DNA of 64,000 nucleotides from Collinsella sp. AM34-10 (lineage in GTDB: Bacteria; Actinomycetota; Coriobacteriia; Coriobacteriales; Coriobacteriaceae). Of the stretch, positions 15,818-24,625 are shown piece by piece. Both the position numbers and the translations under genes were made by a program. The stretch lies in NCBI RefSeq assembly GCF_003469185.1, contig NZ_QSIL01000006.1:1-64000 (forward strand), read 5' to 3'. How positions within the stretch are numbered: the first letter of the stretch is position 1; each line of letters begins with the position of its first letter. The notes beneath the pieces were generated by a model. It worked only from the letters and a program-made list of their open reading frames with translations, was not told the DNA's origin and did no database searches.

Positions 15818-16678
15818 TTAGTTCTCCCCCTTATCCTGCTTGCCCAGATACGCCTCGATAACAGCGTCGTTGTTCTGGATTTCCTCGGCCGTGCCTTTGG
15901 CGATGACCTTACCAAAGTTGAGCACGCAGATACCCTCGCAAATATTCATGACGAGCGACATGTCGTGCTCGATAAGCATGATGGCGATACCAAAGGTGTC
16001 GCGAATCTTAACGATGTTCTCCATGAGTTCCGCGGTCTCGGACGGATTCATGCCGGCGGCAGGCTCGTCGAGCAGCAGCAGTTTGGGGTTGGTGGCAAGC
16101 GCGCGGACGATCTCCAGACGACGCTGAGCACCGTAAGGCAGCGATCCAGCCTGCTCGTTTGCCAGGTGCTCCATATCAAAGATGGACAGCAGCTCCATTG
16201 CACGCTCGTGGGCGGCCTTCTCGTGTTTCCAATACGTCGGCAGGCGCAGCACGCCCTCAAAGCCGGAGTAGCGCTCCTGGTTGTGCAGGCCGACCTTAAC
16301 GTTATCCTCCACCGTCATGGTGTTGAACAGGCGAATGTTCTGGAAGGTACGGGCAATACCCATGCGGTTGACCTGATAGACCGACTTGCCCGAGGTGTCC
16401 TCGCCGTCGAGCAGGATGGTGCCGTGCGTGGGCTGGTACACCTTGGTGAGCAAGTTGAAGACCGTGGTCTTGCCAGCGCCGTTGGGACCAATGAGACCGG
16501 CAATCTCGGTCTTACCGATGGTCAGGCTAAAGTCGTCGACTGCCTTAAGGCCACCGAACTCAATGCCCAGGTGAATGCACTCGAGCGCCGGGCGCTCGCC
16601 CAGGTCGCGGTCGGGAACGATGGCGCCAGAAGGATAGGGGACCATCTTGCCCTTGTTGAACTCAAATTTACTGGGCAT
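15818..16678 (-). CDS. livG: Branched-chain amino acid ABC transporter ATPase LivG
   Basis: 286 aa. Walker A GPNGAGKTTVF and Walker B LLLLDEPAAGM (LivG-type ending) with an SLPYGAQRRLEI signature region. The long insert GIARTFQNIRLFNTMTVEDN is typical of LivG. The start at 16678 was chosen because GGAGG lies 9 nt before it. It overlaps the livM 3' end by 11 bp, which suggests translational coupling. Confidence 0.95.
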   Translation of the reverse strand: MPSKFEFNKGKMVPYPSGAIVPDRDLGERPALECIHLGIEFGGLKAVDDFSLTIGKTEIAGLIGPNGAGKTTVFNLLTKVYQPTHGTILLDGEDTSGKSVYQVNRMGIARTFQNIRLFNTMTVEDNVKVGLHNQERYSGFEGVLRLPTYWKHEKAAHERAMELLSIFDMEHLANEQAGSLPYGAQRRLEIVRALATNPKLLLLDEPAAGMNPSETAELMENIVKIRDTFGIAIMLIEHDMSLVMNICEGICVLNFGKVIAKGTAEEIQNNDAVIEAYLGKQDKGEN

Positions 16679-17756
16679 CGGCTGCCACCTCCTTCTTGGA
16701 AGCAAAACGGTCCTTGACGCGACCGAAGAACGCCTTGAGCTGCGGGTTGTTGGTAAAGATCATGACCAGGATCAGCACGATGGCGTAGATGAGCATGCGG
16801 TAGTCCGAGAACTGACGGAGCAGCTCGGGAAGCACCGTGAGCAACGCCGCCGCGATGACGGAGCCGCGCATATTGCCCAGACCACCCAGGACCACGAACA
16901 CCAGGATGAGGATGGACGTGTTGAAGTCGAACTTGGTGGCGGAGAGCTGCGAGAAGTTACCGCCGAAGAGAGCTCCGGCAGCACCGGCGAGGGCAGCGGA
17001 AACCACGAAGGCGATCATGCGGTACTCGGTGACGGAGATGCCTACGGACTCGGCTGCAATCTTGTTATCGCGCACGGCCATAATGGCACGGCCGGTACGG
17101 CTGCGAACCAGGTTGAGCACGATCACGAGCGCGACCATAACCAGGATGGCGCCGGCAAGGAAGGTCGAATAGGTCGACACGCCCGATGCGCCCTGCGCGC
17201 CCTTGATGATGGCGGTGCCGTCCTCGAGCAGGTGCAGGTCGTCGATCGTGGAGTTACCCGTGATGTTAAAGATCACATGCAGGCCGCGGGAGTCGACACC
17301 CACAATGAGGCAGGTGACGATCTCTTTGATGATCTCGCCAAAGGCCAACGTCACGATAGCCAGGTAATCGCCGCTCAGGCGCAGGACCGGGATGCCAATC
17401 AGGAAGCCCAAGATGGCAGCGGCGATAGCGCCGACCACAATGCTGATGACAAGACGTATTGGATCGGAGGGAACGGCACTCTCGAGGGCGACAGCGGTGA
17501 CGATGCCCGTGTAGGCACCGACACTCATAAAGCCCGCATGGCCCAGCGACAGGTCGCCCGCGATGCCGACGACGAGGTTAAGGGAAATGGCCATGACGAT
17601 GTAGGCCGTAATGGGAACCAACTGACCGGCGATCATGCGCGGGATCATGTGGTTGGACTGCATAAAGAACACGATGGCAAATGCCACGATGCACATGGCG
17701 TACGTGACAAAGTCGTGACGCGTCTGCTTGTCTTTAAGAAACTTCATAACGCTCAC
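16668..17756 (-). CDS. livM: Branched-chain amino acid ABC transporter permease LivM
   Basis: 362 aa from a GTG that directly follows the livH stop codon; an ATG at 17747 is an alternative. About ten hydrophobic segments. The permease carries the LivM-type stretches GDLSLGHAGFMSVGAYT, PVLRLSGDYLAIVTLAFGEI and GGLGNMRGSVIAAALL. It pairs with LivH to form the membrane channel. Confidence 0.93.
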   Translation of the reverse strand: MSVMKFLKDKQTRHDFVTYAMCIVAFAIVFFMQSNHMIPRMIAGQLVPITAYIVMAISLNLVVGIAGDLSLGHAGFMSVGAYTGIVTAVALESAVPSDPIRLVISIVVGAIAAAILGFLIGIPVLRLSGDYLAIVTLAFGEIIKEIVTCLIVGVDSRGLHVIFNITGNSTIDDLHLLEDGTAIIKGAQGASGVSTYSTFLAGAILVMVALVIVLNLVRSRTGRAIMAVRDNKIAAESVGISVTEYRMIAFVVSAALAGAAGALFGGNFSQLSATKFDFNTSILILVFVVLGGLGNMRGSVIAAALLTVLPELLRQFSDYRMLIYAIVLILVMIFTNNPQLKAFFGRVKDRFASKKEVAADAQ

Positions 17757-18638
17757 CTACACCTTCTCGGGGACGTACTTGCCCAAGAGGCCGGCAGGCT
17801 TGACGAGCAGGACGATGATCAAAACACCAAAGACGATGGAGTTGGCAAGGCTCGTGGAAATGTAGGCCTGCGCCATCGCCTCGATGATGCCGATGAGAAT
17901 GCCGCCGACAAAGGCACCGGGGATGGAGCCGATGCCGCCGAAAACGGCAGCGTCGAAGGCCTTAATGCCAGGCATGGCGCCCGTCGTGGGCTGCAGTACC
18001 GGCGAGTAGGAGCACAGCAGCACGCCGGCGATAGCGGCAAGGGCAGAGCCGATGGCAAACGTCATCGAGATGGTGCGGTTGACGTTGATGCCCATGAGCT
18101 GAGCGGCGGCCTTGTCCTCGGACACGGCGCGCATGGCCTTGCCCATCTTGGTCTTACCTGTAAAGAACATCAGACCGGCCATGATAACCAGGCAGGCGAC
18201 GATGGTGACGAGCGAGACGGCGCTTACGTTGAACTTGGCCAAGAACTCCGGCACCGGGAAGGTGACGAGCGAAGTGAAGTTCTTGGGCGTGGCGCCCCAC
18301 AGGAGCTGCGCGGCGTTCTGCAGGAAGTAGGACACGCCGATGGCCGTGATCAGAACGGCCAGCGGGCCCGCCTGACGCAGCGGCTTGTATGCCAGACCCT
18401 CGATGAGAACACCGAGAACCGTGCAGACCACACAGGAGAGAACTACAGATGCCCAGCCCGGGAGGCCGAGATACGACGTGGCGCAGAACGAGACATAGGC
18501 ACCGACCATGATGACGTCGCCGTGAGCGAAGTTGAGCATCTTGGCGATACCGTAGACCATGGTGTAGCCCAACGCGATGATGGCGTAGACGCTACCCATG
18601 GACAGGCCGTTGACCAGGTATTGGATAAAGACCGTCAT
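17757..18638 (-). CDS. livH: Branched-chain amino acid ABC transporter permease LivH
   Basis: 293 aa, close to the usual LivH length. Motifs: NGLSMGSVYAIIALGYTMVY, MLNFAHGDVIMVGAY and GGIGSIPGAFVGGILIGI. Multiple membrane helices. I chose the start at 18638 because GGGGG lies 9 nt upstream; in-frame ATGs further upstream lack a suitable SD. It is separated from livJ by 139 bp with two hairpins, which could keep permease expression below that of the binding protein. Confidence 0.93.
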   Translation of the reverse strand: MTVFIQYLVNGLSMGSVYAIIALGYTMVYGIAKMLNFAHGDVIMVGAYVSFCATSYLGLPGWASVVLSCVVCTVLGVLIEGLAYKPLRQAGPLAVLITAIGVSYFLQNAAQLLWGATPKNFTSLVTFPVPEFLAKFNVSAVSLVTIVACLVIMAGLMFFTGKTKMGKAMRAVSEDKAAAQLMGINVNRTISMTFAIGSALAAIAGVLLCSYSPVLQPTTGAMPGIKAFDAAVFGGIGSIPGAFVGGILIGIIEAMAQAYISTSLANSIVFGVLIIVLLVKPAGLLGKYVPEKV

Positions 18639-18684
18639 GTTCCACATCCCCCTTTCAAATAGGTTTCCAGTTGATGTATGAAAC

Positions 18685-18746
18685 AGGGACGTTACATCGT
18701 CCCTAGATACCAAGCAAGCAGGGAAGGCCAAAACCTCCCCTGCTTG
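18685..18746 (-). terminator. Intra-operon hairpins between livJ and livH
   Basis: CAAGCAGGG (18715-18723) pairs with CCCTGCTTG (18738-18746), and AGGGACG (18685-18691) with CGTCCCT (18698-18704). Neither has a strong T-run on the minus strand. They more likely attenuate or stabilise the mRNA than fully terminate it. Confidence 0.5.
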
Positions 18747-18777
18747 GGATCAAAACCGCTCTATGTAAGGCGGCCTA

Positions 18778-19965
18778 TTAGGCCTGTACGTACTTGCCGT
18801 CGGTAATGACGTACGCCGTCGGGTCCTTCTGGACCTGGCCCTTGTCGTTCCAGGAGAGCTTGCCAGTCAGGCCGTCAACAGTAATGTTGCGCATAGCCTC
18901 GGGAAGCTTCTCGGCAACCTCGGTGGGGTCGGCGTCGACACCCAGGCCGGCCTCCTTGAGGGCCTCGACCACAGCATGCACGCCGTCGTAGGCGTCGGCG
19001 GCAAACTGGTCGGGGGTATCGCCGTACTTATCCTTGTAGGCGTTGACGAAGTCGGCGTTCTTCTCGTCGTCGGCGGAGAACGGGGTCATGAGCAGCAGAC
19101 CCTCGGCAAGAGAGGTGTCGAAGCCCTCAACGCCCAGGATGCCATCCATGCCGTCGCAGCCCATCATCTTGACGTCGTAGCCCATGTCCTTGGCGTTCTT
19201 GAGCAGGACGGACGCCGGCGTGTAGTAGATCGGCGCAAAGATCATGGTGGCGCCTGCCTGCTTGGCCTTGGTCAGCTGGTTGGTAAAGCTCGTGGCGGAG
19301 TCGTCCTTAAAGGTCTCCTCGTCGACAATCTCAAGCTTAGACTTAGCGGCCTGGGCCTTAAAGGAATCTGCGATGCCCGAAGAATAGGCGTCGCCGGAGT
19401 TATAGAACAGCACGAACTTCTCGTTCGCATACTTCTGCGCCAGGAACTTGGCAGCGTTGACACCTTGGTTGGGGTCGGTAAAGCAAACCTGGAAGACGCA
19501 ATCCTTGCCCTTGGTAACGTCCTCGGAGGAAGCGGACGGGGTGATCATGAACGTCTCGGGGTCGTTACCGCACTCTGCGGCAACGGCGACCGACGCACCC
19601 GTGGTGGTCGGACCGACGAGGGCCTGCATGCCCCAGTCGAGCAGGGTGTTGAAGGCGTTGACGGCCTTCTCGCCGTCGGCCTGGTCGTCCTCGGCCTTGC
19701 TGACAAGCGGCAGCTCCTTAGTCGAGAAATCCTTGCAGCCAAGCTCGACAGCCTGTGTAACGGACTTGCCGTAGGACGCGTTGGCTCCGGTCAGCGGGCC
19801 GATGGTGCCAATCTTAAACGAAGCGTCGCCCGACGCGGAACCGCTATCGCCGCCGTTAGAGGAGCAGCCAGCTAGAATAGACATCGCCCCCAGACCTGCT
19901 GCGCTCGCGATAACGCTCCTGCGATTCATAACAGGGTTCAATGACTTACCGGTGAGGCTCGACAT
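18778..19965 (-). CDS. livJ: Branched-chain amino acid ABC transporter substrate-binding lipoprotein
   Basis: 395 aa. The N-terminus has MNRRSVIASAAGLGAMSIL followed by the lipobox LAGC, so it is a lipoprotein with a twin-Arg-like signal. The mature part is a type I periplasmic-binding fold of the Leu/Ile/Val class: FKIGTIGPLTGANASYGKSV (start), VGPTTTGASVAVAAEC and FAADAYDGVHAVVEAL. The start at 19965 follows GAGGAGAGCCGC. First gene of the liv operon. A second, destroyed livJ-type gene tail lies upstream at 20236-20280. Confidence 0.94.
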   Translation of the reverse strand: MSSLTGKSLNPVMNRRSVIASAAGLGAMSILAGCSSNGGDSGSASGDASFKIGTIGPLTGANASYGKSVTQAVELGCKDFSTKELPLVSKAEDDQADGEKAVNAFNTLLDWGMQALVGPTTTGASVAVAAECGNDPETFMITPSASSEDVTKGKDCVFQVCFTDPNQGVNAAKFLAQKYANEKFVLFYNSGDAYSSGIADSFKAQAAKSKLEIVDEETFKDDSATSFTNQLTKAKQAGATMIFAPIYYTPASVLLKNAKDMGYDVKMMGCDGMDGILGVEGFDTSLAEGLLLMTPFSADDEKNADFVNAYKDKYGDTPDQFAADAYDGVHAVVEALKEAGLGVDADPTEVAEKLPEAMRNITVDGLTGKLSWNDKGQVQKDPTAYVITDGKYVQA

Positions 19966-20440
19966 GCGGCTCTCCTCTCAAATCTCGTCGGGTTTCGGTT
20001 ACCCGACAGGCCATCCTTCGCCGTGTTCGGCGTTCGCAAAATAGTAGACGCTTTAGTTAGGAAAAGTGGCGATTATTTCAACTTTTCTTTGGATTTGTTC
20101 ATTTATCCATATTTCTGCGTATTTCCATTGCTTTATGCATAAATGCCACTTTATTAAGTAAAAGTAATGTTTCCATTCTGTTTCAAGCGTACTTGCCCTG
20201 AATAAACAGCCTCACCGTTCGCGTTTTGTGCGCACCTAGGCGGCAATGTACTTGCCGTCCTGGATCACATAGGCCGTAGGTCGTATGTAGCGAGCGTGTT
20301 TCCAATGTTTCCGCAGCGTTTCGGGGGTGCCGTTTTGTGCGACTCCTGTTAACTGGCGAGCACGCGCCCTCGGTTCACGCTAGAATGCACTCAACCTTTA
20401 AGCGGTTAATCCATCCATAAGATGCACGAAGGAGCTATCT
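19966..20440. other. Gene-free gap between livJ and hom
   Basis: The 475-bp gap between divergent genes contains an AT-rich part (20040-20180) that should hold the liv promoter, although no convincing -35/-10 pair was found. It also holds the livJ-like gene remnant (20236-20280) and the hom upstream region. The hom start is preceded by AAGGAGCTATCT. Confidence 0.5.
20236..20280 (-). pseudogene. C-terminal remnant of a second livJ-like gene
   Basis: Read on the minus strand, these 45 bases encode PTAYVIQDGKYIAA and a stop. The intact LivJ ends PTAYVITDGKYVQA and a stop, so 11 of 14 residues are identical and the stop aligns. Similarity ends abruptly upstream of the Pro codon. The most economical reading is that a tandem livJ paralogue was deleted, leaving only its last codons. 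Confidence 0.8.
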
Positions 20441-21784
20441 ATGAGCGAACCCCTGCGCACCGTGAACGTCGGCCTCATCGGTCTGGGAACCGTCGGCGGC
20501 GGCGTGGCCCGTCTGATCAAGAGCCACCACGATGAGTACCTGGCAGCCTACGGCATCGACCTTAAGCTGACCCGCGCCTGCGCGCTTGCTTGGGAGCAAG
20601 CCGAGTCGGCAGGCATTGAGCGCGAGGCCTTTACGAGTGACTGGCACGACGTCGTCACCGACCCCGCCGTCGACATCGTCGTCGAGCTGATCGGCGGCGA
20701 GCATCCCGCAACCGAGATCTTTACCACTGCCTTTGAGCACGGCAAGCACGTCGTCTCTGCCAACAAGGCCCTGCTGGGCCGTCACGTCGAGACGCTTGCC
20801 GAGAAGGCGCGTGCGTGCGGCGTGCAGATTAAGTGCGAGGCCAGTTGCGGCGGCGGCATCCCCATCGTGAGCACGCTTGAGCACGACCTGGTGGGCAACA
20901 AGATCCTGACCATCGCCGGCATCCTCAACGGCACCACCAACTATATCCTGTCGCGCATGGACGCCGAGGGCGCCGATTACGCCGACGTGCTCGCCGACGC
21001 GCAGGCCAAGGGCTATGCCGAGGCCGACCCGTCCGCCGACGTCGACGGCTTCGACGCCGCCAGCAAGACGGCCATCCTCGCCTCCATCGGCTTTGGCACC
21101 CGCGTTACCACCGATGATGTGTACCAGCAGGGTATCCGCACCATCGGCGCCGAGGACATCGCCCAGGCCCGCGAGCTCGGCTACACCATTAAGCTGCTCG
21201 GCATCGCCCGCAACACCGACGCCGGCGTCGACGTCCGCGTGCATCCCACGCTGATCCCCGCCGACCACATGCTTGCCAAGGTCAACGGCGCCATGAACGC
21301 TGTTTACGTAGTGGGCGACGCCGTGGGCGAGACCATGTTCTACGGTGCCGGCGCAGGCTCCTTCCCCACCGCGAGCGCCGTCGTGGGCGATATCCTGTCG
21401 CTCTCCGAGCAGATCAGCCGGGGCGTGGCTCCGCTGCCCGAGATTGAGCCCTATGGTCACAACCTCGCCTTTAAGCCCATGGACGAGCTCCAGACCAAGT
21501 ACTATGTGCGCCTGAAGGTCGCCGACCGCGTGGGCGCCCTGTCCGAGACGGTCGACATCTTTGCCAAGCACAACATTTCGATCTCGCTCATCAACCAAGT
21601 CGAGGACGGCAAGTCGGGTGTCAGCGATGCCTGCTCGGTCATCTTCCTGACGCACCGCGCGCTCGAGAAGAATGTCCAGGCTGCCGCCGCCGAGCTTGCC
21701 AGCGTCGACTGCGTGGCCGAGGTCGCCAACGTCCTGCGCATCGAGGACGTTGAGGCTTGGACCGAAGGCGTCATGGCGAACTAG
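20441..21784 (+). CDS. hom: Homoserine dehydrogenase
   Basis: 447 aa. NAD(P)-dependent reduction of aspartate semialdehyde to homoserine, the branch step toward threonine and methionine. Rossmann motif GLIGLGTVGGGV (about 11-22), NKALLGRH, the family signature region EASCGGGIPIVSTL and GILNGTTNYIL, and the catalytic-region DVDGFDAASKTAILA. A C-terminal ACT domain (VADRVGALSETVDIFAKHNI and on) suggests feedback control by threonine. SD AAGGAG with good spacing. Monocistronic with its own terminator. Confidence 0.97.
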   Translation: MSEPLRTVNVGLIGLGTVGGGVARLIKSHHDEYLAAYGIDLKLTRACALAWEQAESAGIEREAFTSDWHDVVTDPAVDIVVELIGGEHPATEIFTTAFEHGKHVVSANKALLGRHVETLAEKARACGVQIKCEASCGGGIPIVSTLEHDLVGNKILTIAGILNGTTNYILSRMDAEGADYADVLADAQAKGYAEADPSADVDGFDAASKTAILASIGFGTRVTTDDVYQQGIRTIGAEDIAQARELGYTIKLLGIARNTDAGVDVRVHPTLIPADHMLAKVNGAMNAVYVVGDAVGETMFYGAGAGSFPTASAVVGDILSLSEQISRGVAPLPEIEPYGHNLAFKPMDELQTKYYVRLKVADRVGALSETVDIFAKHNISISLINQVEDGKSGVSDACSVIFLTHRALEKNVQAAAAELASVDCVAEVANVLRIEDVEAWTEGVMAN

Positions 21785-21815
21785 TTCGGTTTACACCCCA
21801 CAACGCATTTGCTCG

Positions 21816-21850
21816 AAGGGCTCCCGTCTAGTCTTGGACGGGAGCCCTTT
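21816..21850 (+). terminator. Terminator of hom
   Basis: AAGGGCTCCCGTC (21816-21828) pairs perfectly with GACGGGAGCCCTT (21837-21849). It lies shortly after the hom stop and is followed by TTTCATTTG. Confidence 0.8.
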
Positions 21851-22007
21851 CATTTGCACGCTCGGGGTGCATTGACACGATCCGCGTTTGAGCAATTTGA
21901 CCGTTCGGTGTCAACCAGGGGTACCGCTTACCGATAAGCAGGCATGTTTGTTTTTGTCTGCCGCTATCCTGTGCTGCGTACGTCCACCCCCGAAGAATGG
22001 AGGCACC

Positions 22008-22757
22008 ATGTTGCTCGAGGGCAAGAAAGCAATCATCACCGGAGGCACGCGCGGTATCGGCTATGCCATCGCCTGCCGTTTTATCGAGGAGGGCGCCGCC
22101 GTCACCGTCTTTGGCTCGCGTCAGGAGACCGCCGATGCGGCCGTTGAGAAGCTGACAGCCGTCTATCCCGACGCCAAGGTCTGGGGTCGCTCCTGCGACC
22201 TCACCTCACTCGAAGCCGTGACCGAGGCCTTTACCCAGGCTGCAGCCGATATGGGCGGTCTCGATACGGTCGTCAACAACGCCGGAATCTCCCAGCGCTC
22301 ACCCCTTTTGGACTATACAGCCGAGGAGTTCGCCAAAGTTATGGACCTCAACGTCGTCGCCGTCTTTAACGGTCACCAGGCTGCCGCCAAGATCATGACC
22401 GAGGCCGGCCACGGCGGCACCATCACTACCACAAGCTCGATGGTCGCCAAGTACGGCCAGCCCTCTGGCGTCGGCTACCCCACGTCTAAGTTTGCCGTCA
22501 ACGGCATGGTCCAGTCGCTCTCGCGCGAGCTCGCCCCCATGGGCATTCGCGTCAACGCCGTTGCCCCAGGCGTAACCAAGACCGATATGGTCGCCAACCT
22601 GCCCGAAGAGGTCATCAAGCCCATCATCGCCACTATTCCGCTCGGTCGCATGGGCGAGCCCGAGGACGTTGCCAACGCCTTCGTTTTCCTTGCGAGCGAC
22701 ATGTCCTCCTATGTCACGGGCGCCATCCTCCCCGTCGACGGGGCAGCCCGCTCCTAA
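22008..22757 (+). CDS. Short-chain dehydrogenase/reductase (FabG-like)
   Basis: 249 aa classical SDR. Cofactor motif TGGTRGIG (about 11-18), NNAG, catalytic Ser in TTTSSMVAKYG and YPTSK (YxxxK), and the C-terminal GRMGEPEDVANAFVFLASD, as in FabG-type 3-oxoacyl reductases. Collinsella are known for bile acid hydroxysteroid dehydrogenases of this fold, but I see no basis to assign that activity here. The start at 22008 has GGAGG just upstream; the longer in-frame extension is not SDR-like. Isolated from fatty acid genes. Confidence 0.88.
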   Translation: MLLEGKKAIITGGTRGIGYAIACRFIEEGAAVTVFGSRQETADAAVEKLTAVYPDAKVWGRSCDLTSLEAVTEAFTQAAADMGGLDTVVNNAGISQRSPLLDYTAEEFAKVMDLNVVAVFNGHQAAAKIMTEAGHGGTITTTSSMVAKYGQPSGVGYPTSKFAVNGMVQSLSRELAPMGIRVNAVAPGVTKTDMVANLPEEVIKPIIATIPLGRMGEPEDVANAFVFLASDMSSYVTGAILPVDGAARS

Positions 22758-22801
22758 AGGTCGAAAGTTTCGGCTTCGGACCTCAACAGAGTTCAACGCA
22801 A

Positions 22802-22845
22802 AAGGCGCGCTGTCCGCATCAACCGCAGGCAGCGCGCCTTCTATT
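22802..22845 (+). terminator. Bidirectional terminator between SDR and antiporter
   Basis: AAGGCGCGCTG (22802-22812) pairs with CAGCGCGCCTT (22830-22840) between two convergent genes. Confidence 0.75.
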
Positions 22846-22878
22846 ATTTGGACGGAACCCGTATCCCGACATTCCTTG

Positions 22879-24441
22879 CTACTTGCCGTCGTCGTCCTGG
22901 GCTTCATCGCGCGCGTAGAGCTCCAGCATGCGGCGGCGGTATTCGTGTACGGCGAGCTTGGCGCGCTCAAGGCGGCGGCGCTCACGCGGAGTCAGCTCGG
23001 ACGGGTCGATCTCATCACCATAGGTCTTATCGGCAAGAAGACGCGCCGCGTCCACGATGCGGGCATCGATGTGGCCGCTCGCCGCCTCGGCGGAAAGACG
23101 CTCGGCAATCGTATCGAGCGTAGGCAGGCCCTCGAATACGCGACCATGGCCATGCGAGGTCAGCAGCTCGTGCTCGCGTGCGAGCAGGCTCGCCAAATCG
23201 TGATGGGCGCGCAGGATGTCAAGTGCATCGGATGGATGCTCGGCAACCTCCGCCACGGCGGCGACCGGCGCGGCGTCGACCACGCGGTAGAAGAGCTGCG
23301 CGAGCAATGGCATCAAGAACACCGTGATGGCACCGGCGGCAACCATGACCGACGCAATATCTTGCGACAGCGCGCCCGCGTTGACGGCCACGCTCGTTAC
23401 GGCAACGATGATCGGCAGCGCCGTGGTGCAGTAGAGCGCCACGGTAATGCGGCCATACGCCGACACATCGCGCGTCACGGGACAAATGCTCATAGAGACA
23501 AGGATCGGCACCGCGCGAATGATCAGCAGCGCCAAGATAAAGCCCACGAGCAGCCCGGGGCGCGACACCACGGCCGTCAGGTCGATCTTAGCGCCCGACA
23601 CGGTAAAGAACACCGGGATCAAAAAGCCGTAGGCCAGGCCGTCGAGCTTGGTCTCAAGCGTATGGTTGCCCTCGGGGATGATATAGCGCAGGACAAAGCC
23701 GGCGGCAAAAGAACCCAACACGATGTCGAGATCAAAGACAGCCGAGAACGCCACGAGCGTGACCAGGATGAGCACCGTCAGGCGCACGAAGGTCTGCGAC
23801 GTGGTATCGGCGCGTTCCTCGACAAACGCAAAGAAGCGGCTGCCGACGCGCTTGGAGCGGCTCGGGACCACGGCCAGCAACACACAGACCACCGCAAACA
23901 AGCCAAGGATTACGAGCGTTTGGATGCCGGTGCGGGCAGACAGCAGCACCGACATGGCGAGCACGGGGCCGAGCTCACCCCAGGTGCCATACGCGAGAAT
24001 CGAGTCGCCCACGCGCGTGCCGGTGAGCGAGCGCTCACGCATGATAGGCACGAGCGTGCCGAGCGCCGTCGAAGTGAGGGCAAGCGTCACGGCGATACCG
24101 TCGAAATGACTGACCGAGAACCACGGGGTAAAGCGCACGGCAAGCCAGGCGATACCAAACGTGACGACCCACGTCGCCAAGCCGTAGCGCCCCTCGACGC
24201 CCGTGATGCTCTTGGGGTCGATCTCAAAGCCGGCAAGCAGGAACAAAAAGGCCAGGCCCAGCTCGGACACAAGCGAGACCTCGGCATCTACATGGATGAC
24301 GCCGAGCATATGGGGTCCCAGCACCGCGCCGAGCACGAGCAAAAAGACCGTCTCGGGAACGGGTTTTCCAGGAATCGCCGAGGCGATGAAGGGGCTTGCA
24401 AAGGCCACGAGTGCGATGATGGCGAGCGAAACGAATGCCAT
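22879..24441 (-). CDS. CPA2-type cation:proton antiporter
   Basis: 520 aa. About twelve membrane helices in residues 1-395, with the Na+/H+ exchanger-domain stretches LGLAFLFLLAGFEIDPKSI, ALTSTALGTLVPIMRERSL and FAAGFVLRYIIPEGNHTLE. The hydrophilic C-terminal 120 residues contain no recognisable TrkA-N (RCK) domain, unlike KefB/KefC. Which cation it exchanges cannot be told. Convergent with the SDR gene. Confidence 0.85.
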   Translation of the reverse strand: MAFVSLAIIALVAFASPFIASAIPGKPVPETVFLLVLGAVLGPHMLGVIHVDAEVSLVSELGLAFLFLLAGFEIDPKSITGVEGRYGLATWVVTFGIAWLAVRFTPWFSVSHFDGIAVTLALTSTALGTLVPIMRERSLTGTRVGDSILAYGTWGELGPVLAMSVLLSARTGIQTLVILGLFAVVCVLLAVVPSRSKRVGSRFFAFVEERADTTSQTFVRLTVLILVTLVAFSAVFDLDIVLGSFAAGFVLRYIIPEGNHTLETKLDGLAYGFLIPVFFTVSGAKIDLTAVVSRPGLLVGFILALLIIRAVPILVSMSICPVTRDVSAYGRITVALYCTTALPIIVAVTSVAVNAGALSQDIASVMVAAGAITVFLMPLLAQLFYRVVDAAPVAAVAEVAEHPSDALDILRAHHDLASLLAREHELLTSHGHGRVFEGLPTLDTIAERLSAEAASGHIDARIVDAARLLADKTYGDEIDPSELTPRERRRLERAKLAVHEYRRRMLELYARDEAQDDDGK

Positions 24442-24625
24442 GTGATGCCTTTCTCTTGTTTGCGCTTCACTGTAGCACCCTCGCCGTCCTCACCGCGCCG
24501 CGAGCTGTCGTATCATAGTGAGGTTTACAAACATGTGGCTCAAGGCGACCGCGAGGCTTGCCCCGCAAACCGACCGCTGCCGCATACCGTACCGTACGCC
24601 CAACCGATCAGGAAGGCAGGAACCA

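Noticed and set aside
16647..18662. 671-codon plus-strand frame over livM/livH
   Set aside because: Low-complexity His/Asp/Gly-rich translation opposite clear permease genes; a shadow frame.
21872..21877. Consensus TTGACA as a promoter for the SDR gene
   Set aside because: No acceptable -10 hexamer lies 16-18 bp downstream, so it was not called.
22008..22757. Bile acid 7-beta-hydroxysteroid dehydrogenase
   Set aside because: The SDR has FabG-type motifs and does not resemble the Collinsella 7-beta-HSDH sequence as I recall it; function left open.
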